64,000 bases of DNA from Pseudomonadota bacterium (GTDB taxonomy: Bacteria; Myxococcota_A; UBA796; GCA-2862545). The notes beneath the pieces are model-generated. The model worked only from the letters and a program-made list of their open reading frames with translations. It made no database searches and had not been told where the DNA came from. Below are positions 52,471 to 60,874 of this stretch, piece by piece. Numbering within the stretch: position 1 is the stretch's first letter; the number at the start of each line of letters is the position of its first letter. Both the position numbers and the translations under genes were made by a program. The stretch covers positions 1-64,000 of the forward strand of contig CANNIZ010000003.1 in the NCBI GenBank assembly GCA_947505245.1. The letters run 5' to 3'.

Positions 52471-54017
52471 GGCGTCTCCTCCTGGCCAGGCTGCACGACG
52501 AAGTCGATGGGGTCGAAGATGCCCAGGGTGCCGAACCCCGCGATCGTCTCGATCGCGTCGGTGGTGGGGTCGACGAGCGAGACGAGCCCGAGGGGATCGT
52601 CGTGGGTGACGTAGAACCCGCCCTCCGCCCGCGCGCCGATGCCGATCGGCGGCTCGTCGAGCTCGATCTCCCGCGCCGTGCCCCCGTAGAGGTCCAGCGC
52701 GTAGAGGTACGTGACGTCGGACTGCAAGATGAGCGCGTGAAGAAGGCCCGCGTCGTCGACGGTGAACTTCGCGTCGATGCCGACCCCTTCGAGCAGGTAC
52801 GGGTAGCTGTGGCCGCGTGTGTCGCGCAGGTCGAGGATCTCCATGCCCGGGCGCCCGTCCACGGCGCCCTGCGCGGTGAACGCGATCGCGAATTCCTCGG
52901 TTGGCGCGAGGTGCAGCGACAGCAGCGGGTTCTGCAGGCGGAACTCGACGATGTCGCCGGTGAGCGGATCGAGCCGGTAGACGTCGCGGTGGTTGCGCCC
53001 GTACAGCAGGTCGAACCCGTCGCCGTCGATGATCGCGTCCATGGCTTCGTCGAGTTGGACGCGGGTGACGTCGAAGAACCGGTGATCCATGATGTCGACG
53101 GCGGCCGTGGTGGCGGACACCAGCACGGTGAGGTCGTCCGACGGGTCGACGTGCATCGCAGACGGCGCGAGGTCGAGCGTGACGATGTTCACGCTGTTGT
53201 TGACGAGGTCGAGCACGTACAGATCCGAGCTGCCCTGCACGGAGATCAGCGCGTAGTCACCGTCTGGGGTGAGCTGAACGCCGACAGGGGTGACGACCTG
53301 ATCGGGGTCGAGCGTCAGCGCGAAGGTGACGTCGCGCGCGGGCGGCGACGTGGCGAGGTCGATGACCGCCACCGCGGACTGCGAGAGCACGATCGCGCGC
53401 GCGCCAGCGTCGTCAAACAGCACGTCCGTTGCCGAAAAGCCGACCGGAACCGCCGTGGCCGTGCCGGCGATCGTGTCGATCACGGTGACCGAGGTGAGGT
53501 TCACAACCCCGTCGATCCCGGCGGCGGTCGCGGCGTCTGTCCACGCGATGGCGTGCGTGCCAGCGGCGTTCCACACCATGGAGCGGAACGGGGTGTCGAG
53601 CGGGACGGACGAGGTGACGACCCCACCCGCGATCAGGTCGATCTCTACGTCAACCTTGAGGTCCTCGTCCGCGCAATCGGCGAGCCGGTCGACCTTGCGG
53701 GCCTCCTTCTTGTCGTCGACTTCGCAGCGGTAGCGCTCGATGACGGCCGCGACCGTGGCGGCAGACGACGCGGGCGGGACCGTGATGTTCACCACGCGAC
53801 CCTCGCCGATGTCCACGCGACGGGCATCCTCGCCGGGCGCGAGCAAGGTGATTCCGCCGTTGTGGGGCATCGGGACGTACAGGCCATCGACGGTTGCCTG
53901 AATGCCGCGCGCATCCCACAGCGGCAGGTGGAGGTACGCATTGCCGGAGTTTGGAAGATCCCAGCCGCACGCAGCGAGGGTCAATAGCGGTAGAAGCGAA
54001 AGGAATGGGGTTTTCAC
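52467..54017 (-). CDS. Beta-propeller lipoprotein, second copy
   Basis: This 516-aa lipoprotein (lipobox LAAC) starts at GTG behind GAGGAG. Repeated blades follow the pattern 'x-x-D-G-D-Y-A-L-I/V-S', e.g. VQLTPDGDYALISVQGSSDL and YVLDLVNNSVNIVTLDLAP, as in YVTN/cytochrome-D1 propellers. The first 130 residues have a Cys-containing, Asp-rich module. It is a paralogue of the neighbouring 519-aa protein; both are predicted cell-surface or periplasmic binding proteins with no catalytic residues in sight. It follows that gene by 2 bp. Confidence 0.8.
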   Translation of the reverse strand: MKTPFLSLLPLLTLAACGWDLPNSGNAYLHLPLWDARGIQATVDGLYVPMPHNGGITLLAPGEDARRVDIGEGRVVNITVPPASSAATVAAVIERYRCEVDDKKEARKVDRLADCADEDLKVDVEIDLIAGGVVTSSVPLDTPFRSMVWNAAGTHAIAWTDAATAAGIDGVVNLTSVTVIDTIAGTATAVPVGFSATDVLFDDAGARAIVLSQSAVAVIDLATSPPARDVTFALTLDPDQVVTPVGVQLTPDGDYALISVQGSSDLYVLDLVNNSVNIVTLDLAPSAMHVDPSDDLTVLVSATTAAVDIMDHRFFDVTRVQLDEAMDAIIDGDGFDLLYGRNHRDVYRLDPLTGDIVEFRLQNPLLSLHLAPTEEFAIAFTAQGAVDGRPGMEILDLRDTRGHSYPYLLEGVGIDAKFTVDDAGLLHALILQSDVTYLYALDLYGGTAREIELDEPPIGIGARAEGGFYVTHDDPLGLVSLVDPTTDAIETIAGFGTLGIFDPIDFVVQPGQEETP

Positions 54018-54019
54018 GG

Positions 54020-55579
54020 CTACTCCTCGATGGCCGAGTTGAGTTCGAAGCCGGTGATCGTCTCAAGGGAGTTGTCGTCGGCGTCGTAGAAGCTCATGCG
54101 ACCGAGGGGGTGCTCCTGGCTCACCCAGGCTTTTGGCTGATCACCGTCGGTGAGGTCGAGGTCCGGCAACACGCCGACGTAGACGGGATCGCTCTTCACC
54201 GGGAACTCTTCGGGAAGCAGCGTGAGGTAGTCGAGCCGCGTGAGCTGATGAACGCCGGCCATGATGAAGTAGCCGTACGCGCCGTCGGCGGAGTTTGCGA
54301 ACCCGATCGGCTCGGCCGGCAGGCGGAGCGGGTTCTGGCGCTGGTCATCGAGCGAGATCAACGTCATCGCCCAGGAATTGTGGAACGGGGACGCCGGATC
54401 GGCAGACTCGGCGTCTGACTTCGTGTGGAACACGAGGAGGGAGTTTCCGTCGGGCGTGATCGAGATCTCGCGGATCGGCTTCACCAGCTGCCGCAGCGTG
54501 ATCGCGTCGGTGGTGAGATCCCAGGTGGCGTAGCGATCGGTCAGCGACGCCGTGGTGTACACGATCGCCTGGCGGCCGGTCGGGTCGATCAGCACGCTGC
54601 CGAGCGACACGTCGGGCGGCAGCCCGAGGATCTGGGGCGGATCGAACGGGGCTGCCACGTCAAACAGGTGAAGCTCGTGGCTGCCGCGGGAGACGACGAC
54701 CGCGTGCGTGTTGTCGGGCGTAAGGTCGATGTCCGTCGGGTTCTCGCCGACCGGCACGTGGGTGGTGACCTCGGTGGCGAGGTCGACGACGACGATGTCC
54801 TGCGCACCGAACTGCCTCACGAACGCGTAGCTGCCGTCTGGTACGACCACGACCTCTTCGGCGGACGGTGGGTCGACGAGCACATCGGTCAGCGGGACGA
54901 GGTGGGGAAGCAGCGGCCGAGCGTTGAGATCGACGATGCCGAGCGAGGTCTTGGTGACGACCGCCGCGAGCAGGCCGTTCGGCGTGAACTGGATCTCGCG
55001 CGGCTGGTAGTCGACGGCCATACCGAAGTGCTCGCCGGTGACGAGATCGACGAAGCTGACCTCGTTGTACGACTGCACGCCCGACGGTGGCGGATCATCG
55101 GGCCGTTCGGCGGCGACGTCATGAAACAGCGCGACCCACCGACCGTTGGGCGACATCACAAGCTTGTTGAAGTCGTCCCGCACCGGCACCACGCGCTGCT
55201 CGAGCGTGTCCGCGTCGATGATCGAGACGCTGTCGTCGCCGCGGTTGAACACGACGCAGGTGGTGTTGTCGGGCGTGGTGACGATGCCGTGCGGATCGAG
55301 GCCGACCTCCGTGGTGCGCACCTCGAGGGTGTTCACGTTCACACGGGTGACCGTGTTGCGGCTCGGGTTGGCGACGAACACGAACACGTCCGTCTGCGCC
55401 GGGCGCATCGCGAGGAACGCGTTCTCCTGCTCGGGCGGAGCGCCGTCGTCGGGGTCCTCGGAGGCGCCATTGTCAGCGGTGTCGCTCTGATCGTACGGGC
55501 CGTCGTCGCCGCCGAGGCTGTAATCGGCGCTACACCCGGCGAGCGCGAAGACGAGGACCAAAGGAAGAGGGACTCGCAT
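54020..55579 (-). CDS. Beta-propeller lipoprotein (YVTN-type)
   Basis: This 519-aa protein has lipobox LAGC (Cys 16). An Asp/Gly-rich linker is followed by seven-bladed propeller repeats: TDVFVFVANPSRNTVTRVN, TTPDNTTCVVFNRGDDSVS, MSPNGRWVALFHDVA, DLTPDNTHAVVVSRGSHEL, and a final YVGVLPDLDLTDGDQPKAWV. Repeats of this kind accumulate in Myxococcota surface proteins. It is the first gene of a three-gene operon; GGAGG lies before ATG 55579. Its ligand is unknown. Confidence 0.85.
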   Translation of the reverse strand: MRVPLPLVLVFALAGCSADYSLGGDDGPYDQSDTADNGASEDPDDGAPPEQENAFLAMRPAQTDVFVFVANPSRNTVTRVNVNTLEVRTTEVGLDPHGIVTTPDNTTCVVFNRGDDSVSIIDADTLEQRVVPVRDDFNKLVMSPNGRWVALFHDVAAERPDDPPPSGVQSYNEVSFVDLVTGEHFGMAVDYQPREIQFTPNGLLAAVVTKTSLGIVDLNARPLLPHLVPLTDVLVDPPSAEEVVVVPDGSYAFVRQFGAQDIVVVDLATEVTTHVPVGENPTDIDLTPDNTHAVVVSRGSHELHLFDVAAPFDPPQILGLPPDVSLGSVLIDPTGRQAIVYTTASLTDRYATWDLTTDAITLRQLVKPIREISITPDGNSLLVFHTKSDAESADPASPFHNSWAMTLISLDDQRQNPLRLPAEPIGFANSADGAYGYFIMAGVHQLTRLDYLTLLPEEFPVKSDPVYVGVLPDLDLTDGDQPKAWVSQEHPLGRMSFYDADDNSLETITGFELNSAIEE

Positions 55580-55695
55580 GCTGCCTCCGATGTGGACCTG
55601 CCTAGCAGATCACATGCCAGAGGCAAGATGCGCGTCGCCGTGCGATCCGCCGCGACCGGCCGTGCGACCGGACGCGACGAACCGCGACTTCGATG

Positions 55696-56760
55696 TCAGG
55701 CCCCCGACGAGGCCAGGATCTGGTCGAGGCGGGTCTTCTCCGCTTCAAACGCCGCGCGATCCGAATCGGGGAGCGTCCGGCGGGTGGTGCCGTGGTAGTC
55801 GATCGGGTCGACCACCGTGGTGCCGCGCTCGAGCTGGTAATGGAGGTGCGGCGCCGTGCTGTGGCCGGTGTTGCCCGTCACACCGAGCACCATTCCGTCC
55901 GCGACGTTCTGCCCTTCCGTGACGTCGGCGCGGTCCATGTGCAGGAACTTGGCGAGCACGCCGTCGTTGAACTTGACCTCGACGCAGTTGCCGTTGTTCG
56001 TCCAGTTCCAGTTGACGCGGGTGACCACGCCGGCGCGCGGGCTGTGGATCTCCGTCCCGACCGGGGTCTTGAAGTCCATGCCCTTGTGCTTGGGGCGGTC
56101 CTTCAGCAGGCTGGTGATCTGCTCGTAGCCGTCGATCGGGCTGTCCACCAGGCGAGGCGCGAGCTCGGCGCCGTCCGCGCCCCAGTAGGACGGGAACGTG
56201 TCGCCGGTGGCAGTGAATTCGTAGCCGGCCAGCGTGCGGCCGAGCTTCTTGCTGCCGTAGGTAGCGGCCGTGACGTGCGCGAGGGCGCCATCCCACGTGT
56301 AGGAGACGCGGAGATCGTCGCCGCGCTGCAGATCGGAGCGAAGGTCGAGGTCGAACACGAACAGGCGCGCGGTGACGGCGGACAACACGTCGGCCTGCTC
56401 GGCAGGCGCGATGGCCTGGAAGGTGCGCGCGAGCGAGCCCTCGACCGCGCCGTGGATGACGGAGACGTCGGACGGGACAGCGACGGGCGCGACAGGCTCG
56501 AGGACCTCGGCCGGCGCGGCGACGGCCTCATCGACGGGGGGCGTGACGGCGACGGTTGCGACCGGATCGGAGTCGCCCGACAGCAGCAAGGCGCCGACGA
56601 GCACGACGTTGCCGAACATCGACGCGCCGACGAGGCCGTACAGCAGCCACGGACGACCGCCCGGCGGCTCGGGCAGGGTGCGAATGAAGGTGGTGACCTT
56701 TTCGGAAAGGCTGACAGCAAAGGTCGGTTCGACCTCGGTGGGCGAGGAGTCGTCGAACAT
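55696..56760 (-). CDS. M23 peptidoglycan endopeptidase, membrane-anchored
   Basis: This 354-aa protein has a single N-terminal membrane helix (about 40-60: LLYGLVGASMFGNVVLVGALLL) preceded by an Asp/Glu/Ser/Pro-rich cytoplasmic stretch. After a linker comes an OapA/opacity-like helper domain, then a LytM/M23 domain with HKGMDF (His and Asp zinc ligands), YHLHY-type HLHY and the FLHMD segment. It is type II membrane-bound, acting on peptidoglycan cross-bridges. Full length for this family. Confidence 0.9.
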   Translation of the reverse strand: MFDDSSPTEVEPTFAVSLSEKVTTFIRTLPEPPGGRPWLLYGLVGASMFGNVVLVGALLLSGDSDPVATVAVTPPVDEAVAAPAEVLEPVAPVAVPSDVSVIHGAVEGSLARTFQAIAPAEQADVLSAVTARLFVFDLDLRSDLQRGDDLRVSYTWDGALAHVTAATYGSKKLGRTLAGYEFTATGDTFPSYWGADGAELAPRLVDSPIDGYEQITSLLKDRPKHKGMDFKTPVGTEIHSPRAGVVTRVNWNWTNNGNCVEVKFNDGVLAKFLHMDRADVTEGQNVADGMVLGVTGNTGHSTAPHLHYQLERGTTVVDPIDYHGTTRRTLPDSDRAAFEAEKTRLDQILASSGA

Positions 56761-56881
56761 GGGGGCCTCCGGACGGGCGTGGGGTGGGGTGGAAAGAGGG
56801 CAGGCGAAGCGCGCAGCGAGCCGCGCGAGCGAAGCTCAGGGAGTTGCAGGGAGTTGCAGCGTCAAGGGGAGTGTTGACAGT

Positions 56882-58057
56882 CTACTTCGGGCAGCCCTGT
56901 TCGATCCAGCCTAGGACGAGCGAAATATCTTCGTCCGAAAGGGCGGGCAGACCGAGCGGCATGCCGGGCAGCGCGGGCCTCGTCAAAACAGCCGATTGCT
57001 GGCCGGGACGCACCACGTCACGGTGGACCTCGAGGCGCCGCCGAAGGAGCGCGTCCGGGAGCCGATCCTTCACGGCGACGACCCCTTCGTAGGTCTGAAG
57101 TTCGATGCCGGTGGGCGGCCAACCGAATCCGCCAGCGTTGCCCGGGCCTGCGCGGCCCTGATTGATCTCGGGCTTCATGTGGCAATGCTGGCAGATGCGC
57201 CCCGTGACGCGCTCCTCTACCTGGGCCCAGGTGACGGGCGCTTTGGTGGCCACGGGCGCTTTGCCAAGCGCTGTCGCAGGCTTCCAGCGCGGATCAGCGA
57301 GCACGATGTAGTCGCGCAACGCGATGGCGTCAGGCTCGGCGAGCCCGAGGGTGGGCATGGTGGCGCCCGACGACAACGACTTGGGGTTCAGGATCCAGGT
57401 GACGATCGCGTCCGGCGACATGCGTTCCCGCGTGTTTGCGAGGTCGGGCGCCAGCGGGTCGACGCCCATCGTGTGGCGCGCGCCGTAGGTGTGGCACCCC
57501 TCGCAGCCCTTCTCGCCGAACAGCTGCTCCCCGCGCGCGAGGTTTGCAGCGTCGGGCTTGGGGGACGGAGGCGGCGTGACCCGCGCAGCCGCGAACGCGT
57601 CGACGATCGCGTCGACCTGCTCGGCATCGAGCGCGAAACGCGGCATCGTCTCGGGCAGGTTCGGGCGCAGATCGTGCGGGTCCTGCAGGTACGTGCGCAC
57701 CCACTCGGGGTCCAGGCGCGCCATCGCCGCGTCCAGCGGCGGCGACTTCAGGTAGGTGCGGACGTTCTTCTCGTACCGCGGCCACAGCGGGAACACCTCG
57801 ACCGCCTTCGCCCTCTTGAGCGGGTCGCTCGACACGTCGCGGATCCAGATGTGGCAGTCCTTGCACGAATCGAGGCGCGCAGCCTTGGTCACACCCACCA
57901 CCGGAACATCGTGGCAGCGCGCACAGTCGCCAGCTGAAAATGCGGCGGCGACGCGCGCGTCGACCACAGGCGCATCGGCAGGCGCCGCGACCGGATGGGC
58001 GAGCGCGGCAGCGACCGCTCCCAAGACAACGACGGCGATGGCGCGGCTACGCATCAT
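56882..58057 (-). CDS. Tetraheme c-type cytochrome
   Basis: This 391-aa exported protein has a signal (AVVVLGAVAAALAHPVA) and four heme motifs CxxCH: CARCH, CKDCH, CEGCH and CQHCH. A Met-rich loop (GATMPTLGL) follows the third heme. The middle holds two mono-heme cytochrome c folds with a linker. It would carry electrons in the periplasm. Partner oxidoreductases are not in this window. M is at the first of two Met codons. Confidence 0.88.
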   Translation of the reverse strand: MMRSRAIAVVVLGAVAAALAHPVAAPADAPVVDARVAAAFSAGDCARCHDVPVVGVTKAARLDSCKDCHIWIRDVSSDPLKRAKAVEVFPLWPRYEKNVRTYLKSPPLDAAMARLDPEWVRTYLQDPHDLRPNLPETMPRFALDAEQVDAIVDAFAAARVTPPPSPKPDAANLARGEQLFGEKGCEGCHTYGARHTMGVDPLAPDLANTRERMSPDAIVTWILNPKSLSSGATMPTLGLAEPDAIALRDYIVLADPRWKPATALGKAPVATKAPVTWAQVEERVTGRICQHCHMKPEINQGRAGPGNAGGFGWPPTGIELQTYEGVVAVKDRLPDALLRRRLEVHRDVVRPGQQSAVLTRPALPGMPLGLPALSDEDISLVLGWIEQGCPK

Positions 58058-58076
58058 GCGAGCCTACAACGCCCGG

Positions 58077-58352
58077 TCAGTTCGTGTTGTTCCGATTGAA
58101 CAGCTTGTGGTGCGGACGCGTCGATTCGACCGGCTCCACGGCTACCGGAACGTCATTCGCCTCATTGATGGCCGTGGCCTCGGCGATTTGCGCGACCGAC
58201 GGCTGCTCGACCACGACAGCGGCCTGATCGATCTCGTCGAACAGCTCGGTCAACAGCTCTTCGTGTTCGGGCGGGATGTACATCCCACACGCGAAGGCGG
58301 AGGCTGGAACGAACGAAACCGCGACGGCGAACAGGATTCCGATGTGGCGCAC
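58077..58352 (-). CDS. Small secreted acidic protein, 91 aa
   Basis: Read from GTG 58352 behind GGGAGGG. It has a signal peptide (HIGILFAVAVSFVPASAFA) followed by CGMYIPPEHEEL, then a Glu/Asp/Val-rich chain and an Asn-rich end. The Cys after SAFA could be lipidated. It lies in the short gap between the cytochrome and the PLP enzyme genes. The function is unknown. Confidence 0.6.
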   Translation of the reverse strand: MRHIGILFAVAVSFVPASAFACGMYIPPEHEELLTELFDEIDQAAVVVEQPSVAQIAEATAINEANDVPVAVEPVESTRPHHKLFNRNNTN

Positions 58353-58444
58353 GGGTCCCTCCCAAGAGATGTTCAGTGCGACAACGGGTCGCGGGTCCGG
58401 TTCCTTACACGGGTCCACGAAATGATACGCCACCCCATGGCGCC

Positions 58445-59389
58445 ATGTCCGCAGCCCTGATCCACGCGCGTTTTCCGTCGTTTCATCTGCCGGCGGTGAA
58501 CCTCGGTATCTGGCCGACGCCCGTTCGGGAGCTCGCGCCCGGTCTGTGGGTGGACGACGAATCGGCGGCCTCGGCGGCCTACGGCGGGAACAAGGTGCGA
58601 AAGCTCGAGTGGATCCTCGCGGACGCCCAGCGAAACCGCGCGACCGACCTGCTGACGGTGGGCGCATGCGGGAGCAACCACGTGATCGCGGTCGCGCACC
58701 ACGGGCAGGCGATCGAGCTGCCGACGCACGCGGTGATCTTTCCGCAGCCCGACTCCGCCCACGTGGCCGACAACCGCGCCGCGATGGACGCGATCTGCGC
58801 GAGCGTCACCGAAACGACCGCGCCGTGGACAGCCCCCGCGGCGATCGCGTGGACGTGGGCGCGCTTGTCGCGTACCGGCAGGCCCTACTTCATCGGCCCG
58901 GGGGGCTCCGGGCCGCTCGGAACGGTCGGCTGGGTCGGCGGCGGACTCGAGATCGCGGAGAAGACGGCCCACCTGGGCATCGACGAGGTGGTCGTGGCCG
59001 TGGGGAGCGCAGGAACCGCCGCAGGACTGCTCGCCGGGCTCCGCCTGGGCGGTTCAACCGCCCGCGTCGTCGCCGTGCGCTGCGTCGAACCGATCGCCCT
59101 TTGGGAAGGCCGCGTGCTCAAGATCGCCCGCGACACACTCGCGATGATGCGCCGCTGCGGCGCGGACATCCCCGAGGTTGCGCTCGACGGCCTGGTGATC
59201 GTGAACGACGGGTTCACCCGGTACGGGGTGGTGGAGCCACGGGCGGAGGCGGTCGCCGCAGAGGCCCTGAAATTCGGGATCTACGTCGAGCCCACCTACA
59301 CGGTCCGGTCGTTCGGGCGCGCGCTCGACGACAGCCGAAGCGGGCGTAGAGTGCTATGGATCAACACCGTAGCCGCCCACTCGAGGTGA
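58445..59389 (+). CDS. PLP-dependent D-cysteine desulfhydrase/ACC deaminase-like
   Basis: This fold-type II PLP enzyme of about 314 aa has the lysine in GGNKVRKLEW, the phosphate loop in GACGSNHV, IGPGGSGPLGTVGW and VVAVGSAGTAAGLLAGL. This group includes D-cysteine desulfhydrase and 1-aminocyclopropane-1-carboxylate deaminase. The sequence does not show which substrate it uses. The start is placed at ATG 58445, which gives the family-like N-terminus (FPSFHLPAV). Confidence 0.85.
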   Translation: MSAALIHARFPSFHLPAVNLGIWPTPVRELAPGLWVDDESAASAAYGGNKVRKLEWILADAQRNRATDLLTVGACGSNHVIAVAHHGQAIELPTHAVIFPQPDSAHVADNRAAMDAICASVTETTAPWTAPAAIAWTWARLSRTGRPYFIGPGGSGPLGTVGWVGGGLEIAEKTAHLGIDEVVVAVGSAGTAAGLLAGLRLGGSTARVVAVRCVEPIALWEGRVLKIARDTLAMMRRCGADIPEVALDGLVIVNDGFTRYGVVEPRAEAVAAEALKFGIYVEPTYTVRSFGRALDDSRSGRRVLWINTVAAHSR

Positions 59390-59391
59390 CC

Positions 59392-59778
59392 GTGTTCGTG
59401 ATGTTTGCCGCCCTCGCGGCCTGCTCGTTCCTGCAAGGACCCCCGATCTCCCAGGCCGTCGTGAACTCGATCGCCGAAGAGCTTTGCAGCCTCGGGCACC
59501 CGAACGCGACGTTCGTCTCGTCAGAGATGACGGGCTGGCAGTCTGGCAGCATGACCACGAAGACGCACGATCGCTACGTGGACATCGACGTGAAGTACCG
59601 TCGCAAGAAGGAAGACCACGACGACACGATGACCGTGCGCCTGTACATGGAGAACCCGGCGCCCTGCCGCGTCAGCATGGACGTGCTCGAGGACACGGGC
59701 AAGAACCCCGTCCTGCTCGACAACGCGCTCGCGAGCGGCGCCGTGGGCAAGGCCGTCTGCGACAACCTGGGGCAGTGA
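59392..59778 (+). CDS. Small lipoprotein, 128 aa
   Basis: The start is at GTG 59392 (GAGG upstream), 2 bp after the PLP enzyme stop. The signal is FVMFAALAAC with Cys 10. The mature part has a Cys pair (ELCSLGHPNATF, APCRVSMDVL, AVCDNLGQ) and a strand YVDIDVKYRRKKEDHDDT. No family is recognised. Confidence 0.65.
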   Translation: MFVMFAALAACSFLQGPPISQAVVNSIAEELCSLGHPNATFVSSEMTGWQSGSMTTKTHDRYVDIDVKYRRKKEDHDDTMTVRLYMENPAPCRVSMDVLEDTGKNPVLLDNALASGAVGKAVCDNLGQ

Positions 59779-59790
59779 GCGCGGGACGGA

Positions 59791-60276
59791 CTACCGGGGT
59801 CGTGGGACGAGGACGTCGTCGGCGAGGCCCTGAATGGCGCGGTGGGCGAGCACCGTGACCGCGATGAACAGCGCGCCGGTGCCCCCGTCGAGCAGCGTGA
59901 TGGAACCGTAGGCGCGCTGGCCCGTAGTGACCGCGATGATCAGGAACAACATCGCCGACGTGAGCTTGAGGAACGCGAGCGGCACGAGCACCGGGAAATA
60001 TCGGCGCAGGTTGTACTGAAGCAGGAAACACATGAACGCGAGCGTCATCACGTTGCTCGACGCGAGGGCGCGCCACAACAGGCTTGCGTTCTCGACTTCG
60101 GGGGCGAACGGCACGCCACCGACGAGGCGGCTGACCTGCATCAGCGAGCCCGTCGCGAGCTGCGGCGCGACAGCGTAGGACAGCGACGGGATCGCGAAGT
60201 TCAGCGTGATCGGCGTCATCACGAGCTGGAAATTCCGGTAGGCCTTGCACGGCTGGTTCAGGAACGCTGCGATCAC
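59791..60276 (-). CDS. Four-helix membrane protein
   Basis: This protein of about 161 aa is read from GTG 60276 (GAGGG upstream). It has four hydrophobic segments separated by short charged loops (TPITLNFAIPSLSYAVA, VMTLAFMCFLLQYN, LTSAMLFLIIAVTT, TGALFIAVTVLAHR). No signature is recognised. It is divergent from the MerR-like gene. Confidence 0.65.
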   Translation of the reverse strand: MIAAFLNQPCKAYRNFQLVMTPITLNFAIPSLSYAVAPQLATGSLMQVSRLVGGVPFAPEVENASLLWRALASSNVMTLAFMCFLLQYNLRRYFPVLVPLAFLKLTSAMLFLIIAVTTGQRAYGSITLLDGGTGALFIAVTVLAHRAIQGLADDVLVPRPR

Positions 60277-60303
60277 GGAGCCCTCGGGGGGCCACTGTAG
60301 CAC

Positions 60304-60358
60304 TTATCGGGATGGTGCAGGAGAGCGTTGGTAGGCTCGTCCTGCACGATCCCGATAA
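60304..60358. repeat. 19-bp inverted repeat (one mismatch) in divergent promoter
   Basis: TTATCGGGATGGTGCAGGA (60304-60322) and TCCTGCACGATCCCGATAA (60340-60358) pair over 19 bp with one mismatch. The 17-bp spacer itself holds GAGC...GCTC. It sits between the divergent membrane-protein gene and the MerR-like regulator. It could be an operator for a dimer, or a cruciform/hairpin affecting the leftward transcript. Confidence 0.85.
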
Positions 60359-60365
60359 ATCTATG

Positions 60366-60397
60366 TTGACAGTATTTACTGTCATGTTTACAGTAAA
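60366..60397 (+). promoter_or_regulatory. Dyad-containing promoter of the MerR-like gene
   Basis: TTGACA (60366-60371) and TACAGT (60389-60394) form a -35/-10 pair with a 17-bp spacer. GACAGTA-tt-TACTGTC (60368-60383) is a perfect dyad in the spacer. TTTACTGT (60375-60382) pairs with ACAGTAAA (60390-60397) as a second dyad. The ATG (60401) follows the -10 by only 6 bp, implying a leaderless transcript under autoregulation. Confidence 0.75.
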
Positions 60398-60400
60398 GGC

Positions 60401-60874
60401 ATGAAGTCCCTGCTCCACCATCGCGAGGCCCGGTTCGACCTCGACGGCCTGTGCGCCGCCGCCGCCGAGGCCCTGCGCGGCGTGCAGACCGGGGACGCGC
60501 GCACCTCGGACACGCCCGACGCCCGCCTCGTCCGTTACTACCAGTCGCTCGGTCTGGTGGATCGGCCGCTCGCGTATGCAGGTCGGTCCGCCGTGTACGG
60601 GTACCGCCACCTCCTGCAAATCGTCGCGGTGAAGTCGGCGCAAGCCGCTGGGGCGTCGCTCGCGCAGATCCAGCGCGCGCTGCCGGGGCGCACCACCGCC
60701 GAGCTCGAGGCGGCCGCCGTCGACGAGGCCGACGTGCCGCCACAGGCGAAGCCTCGTGCGCTCGTCACGGTCGAGCTCGCGCGCGGCGTCCTCGTCACGC
60801 TCGATCCCGAGCTCGTCGACGTCGATCAGGTCCTCGCATCCCTCACCCTTGCGTTCCCCGGAGGTCGCTCATGA
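60401..60874 (+). CDS. MerR-family transcriptional regulator
   Basis: This 157-aa protein has a winged helix-turn-helix of the MerR type at about residues 40-90: LVRYYQSLGLVDRPLAYAG, YGYRHLLQIVAVKSAQAAGA, SLAQIQRALPG. The C-terminal part is short, without metal-binding Cys, so the signal is unknown. ATG 60401 lies directly on a dyad promoter with no ribosome site, so translation is likely leaderless. It overlaps the VIT/VWA gene by 4 bp (ATGA) and would control that operon. Confidence 0.85.
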   Translation: MKSLLHHREARFDLDGLCAAAAEALRGVQTGDARTSDTPDARLVRYYQSLGLVDRPLAYAGRSAVYGYRHLLQIVAVKSAQAAGASLAQIQRALPGRTTAELEAAAVDEADVPPQAKPRALVTVELARGVLVTLDPELVDVDQVLASLTLAFPGGRS

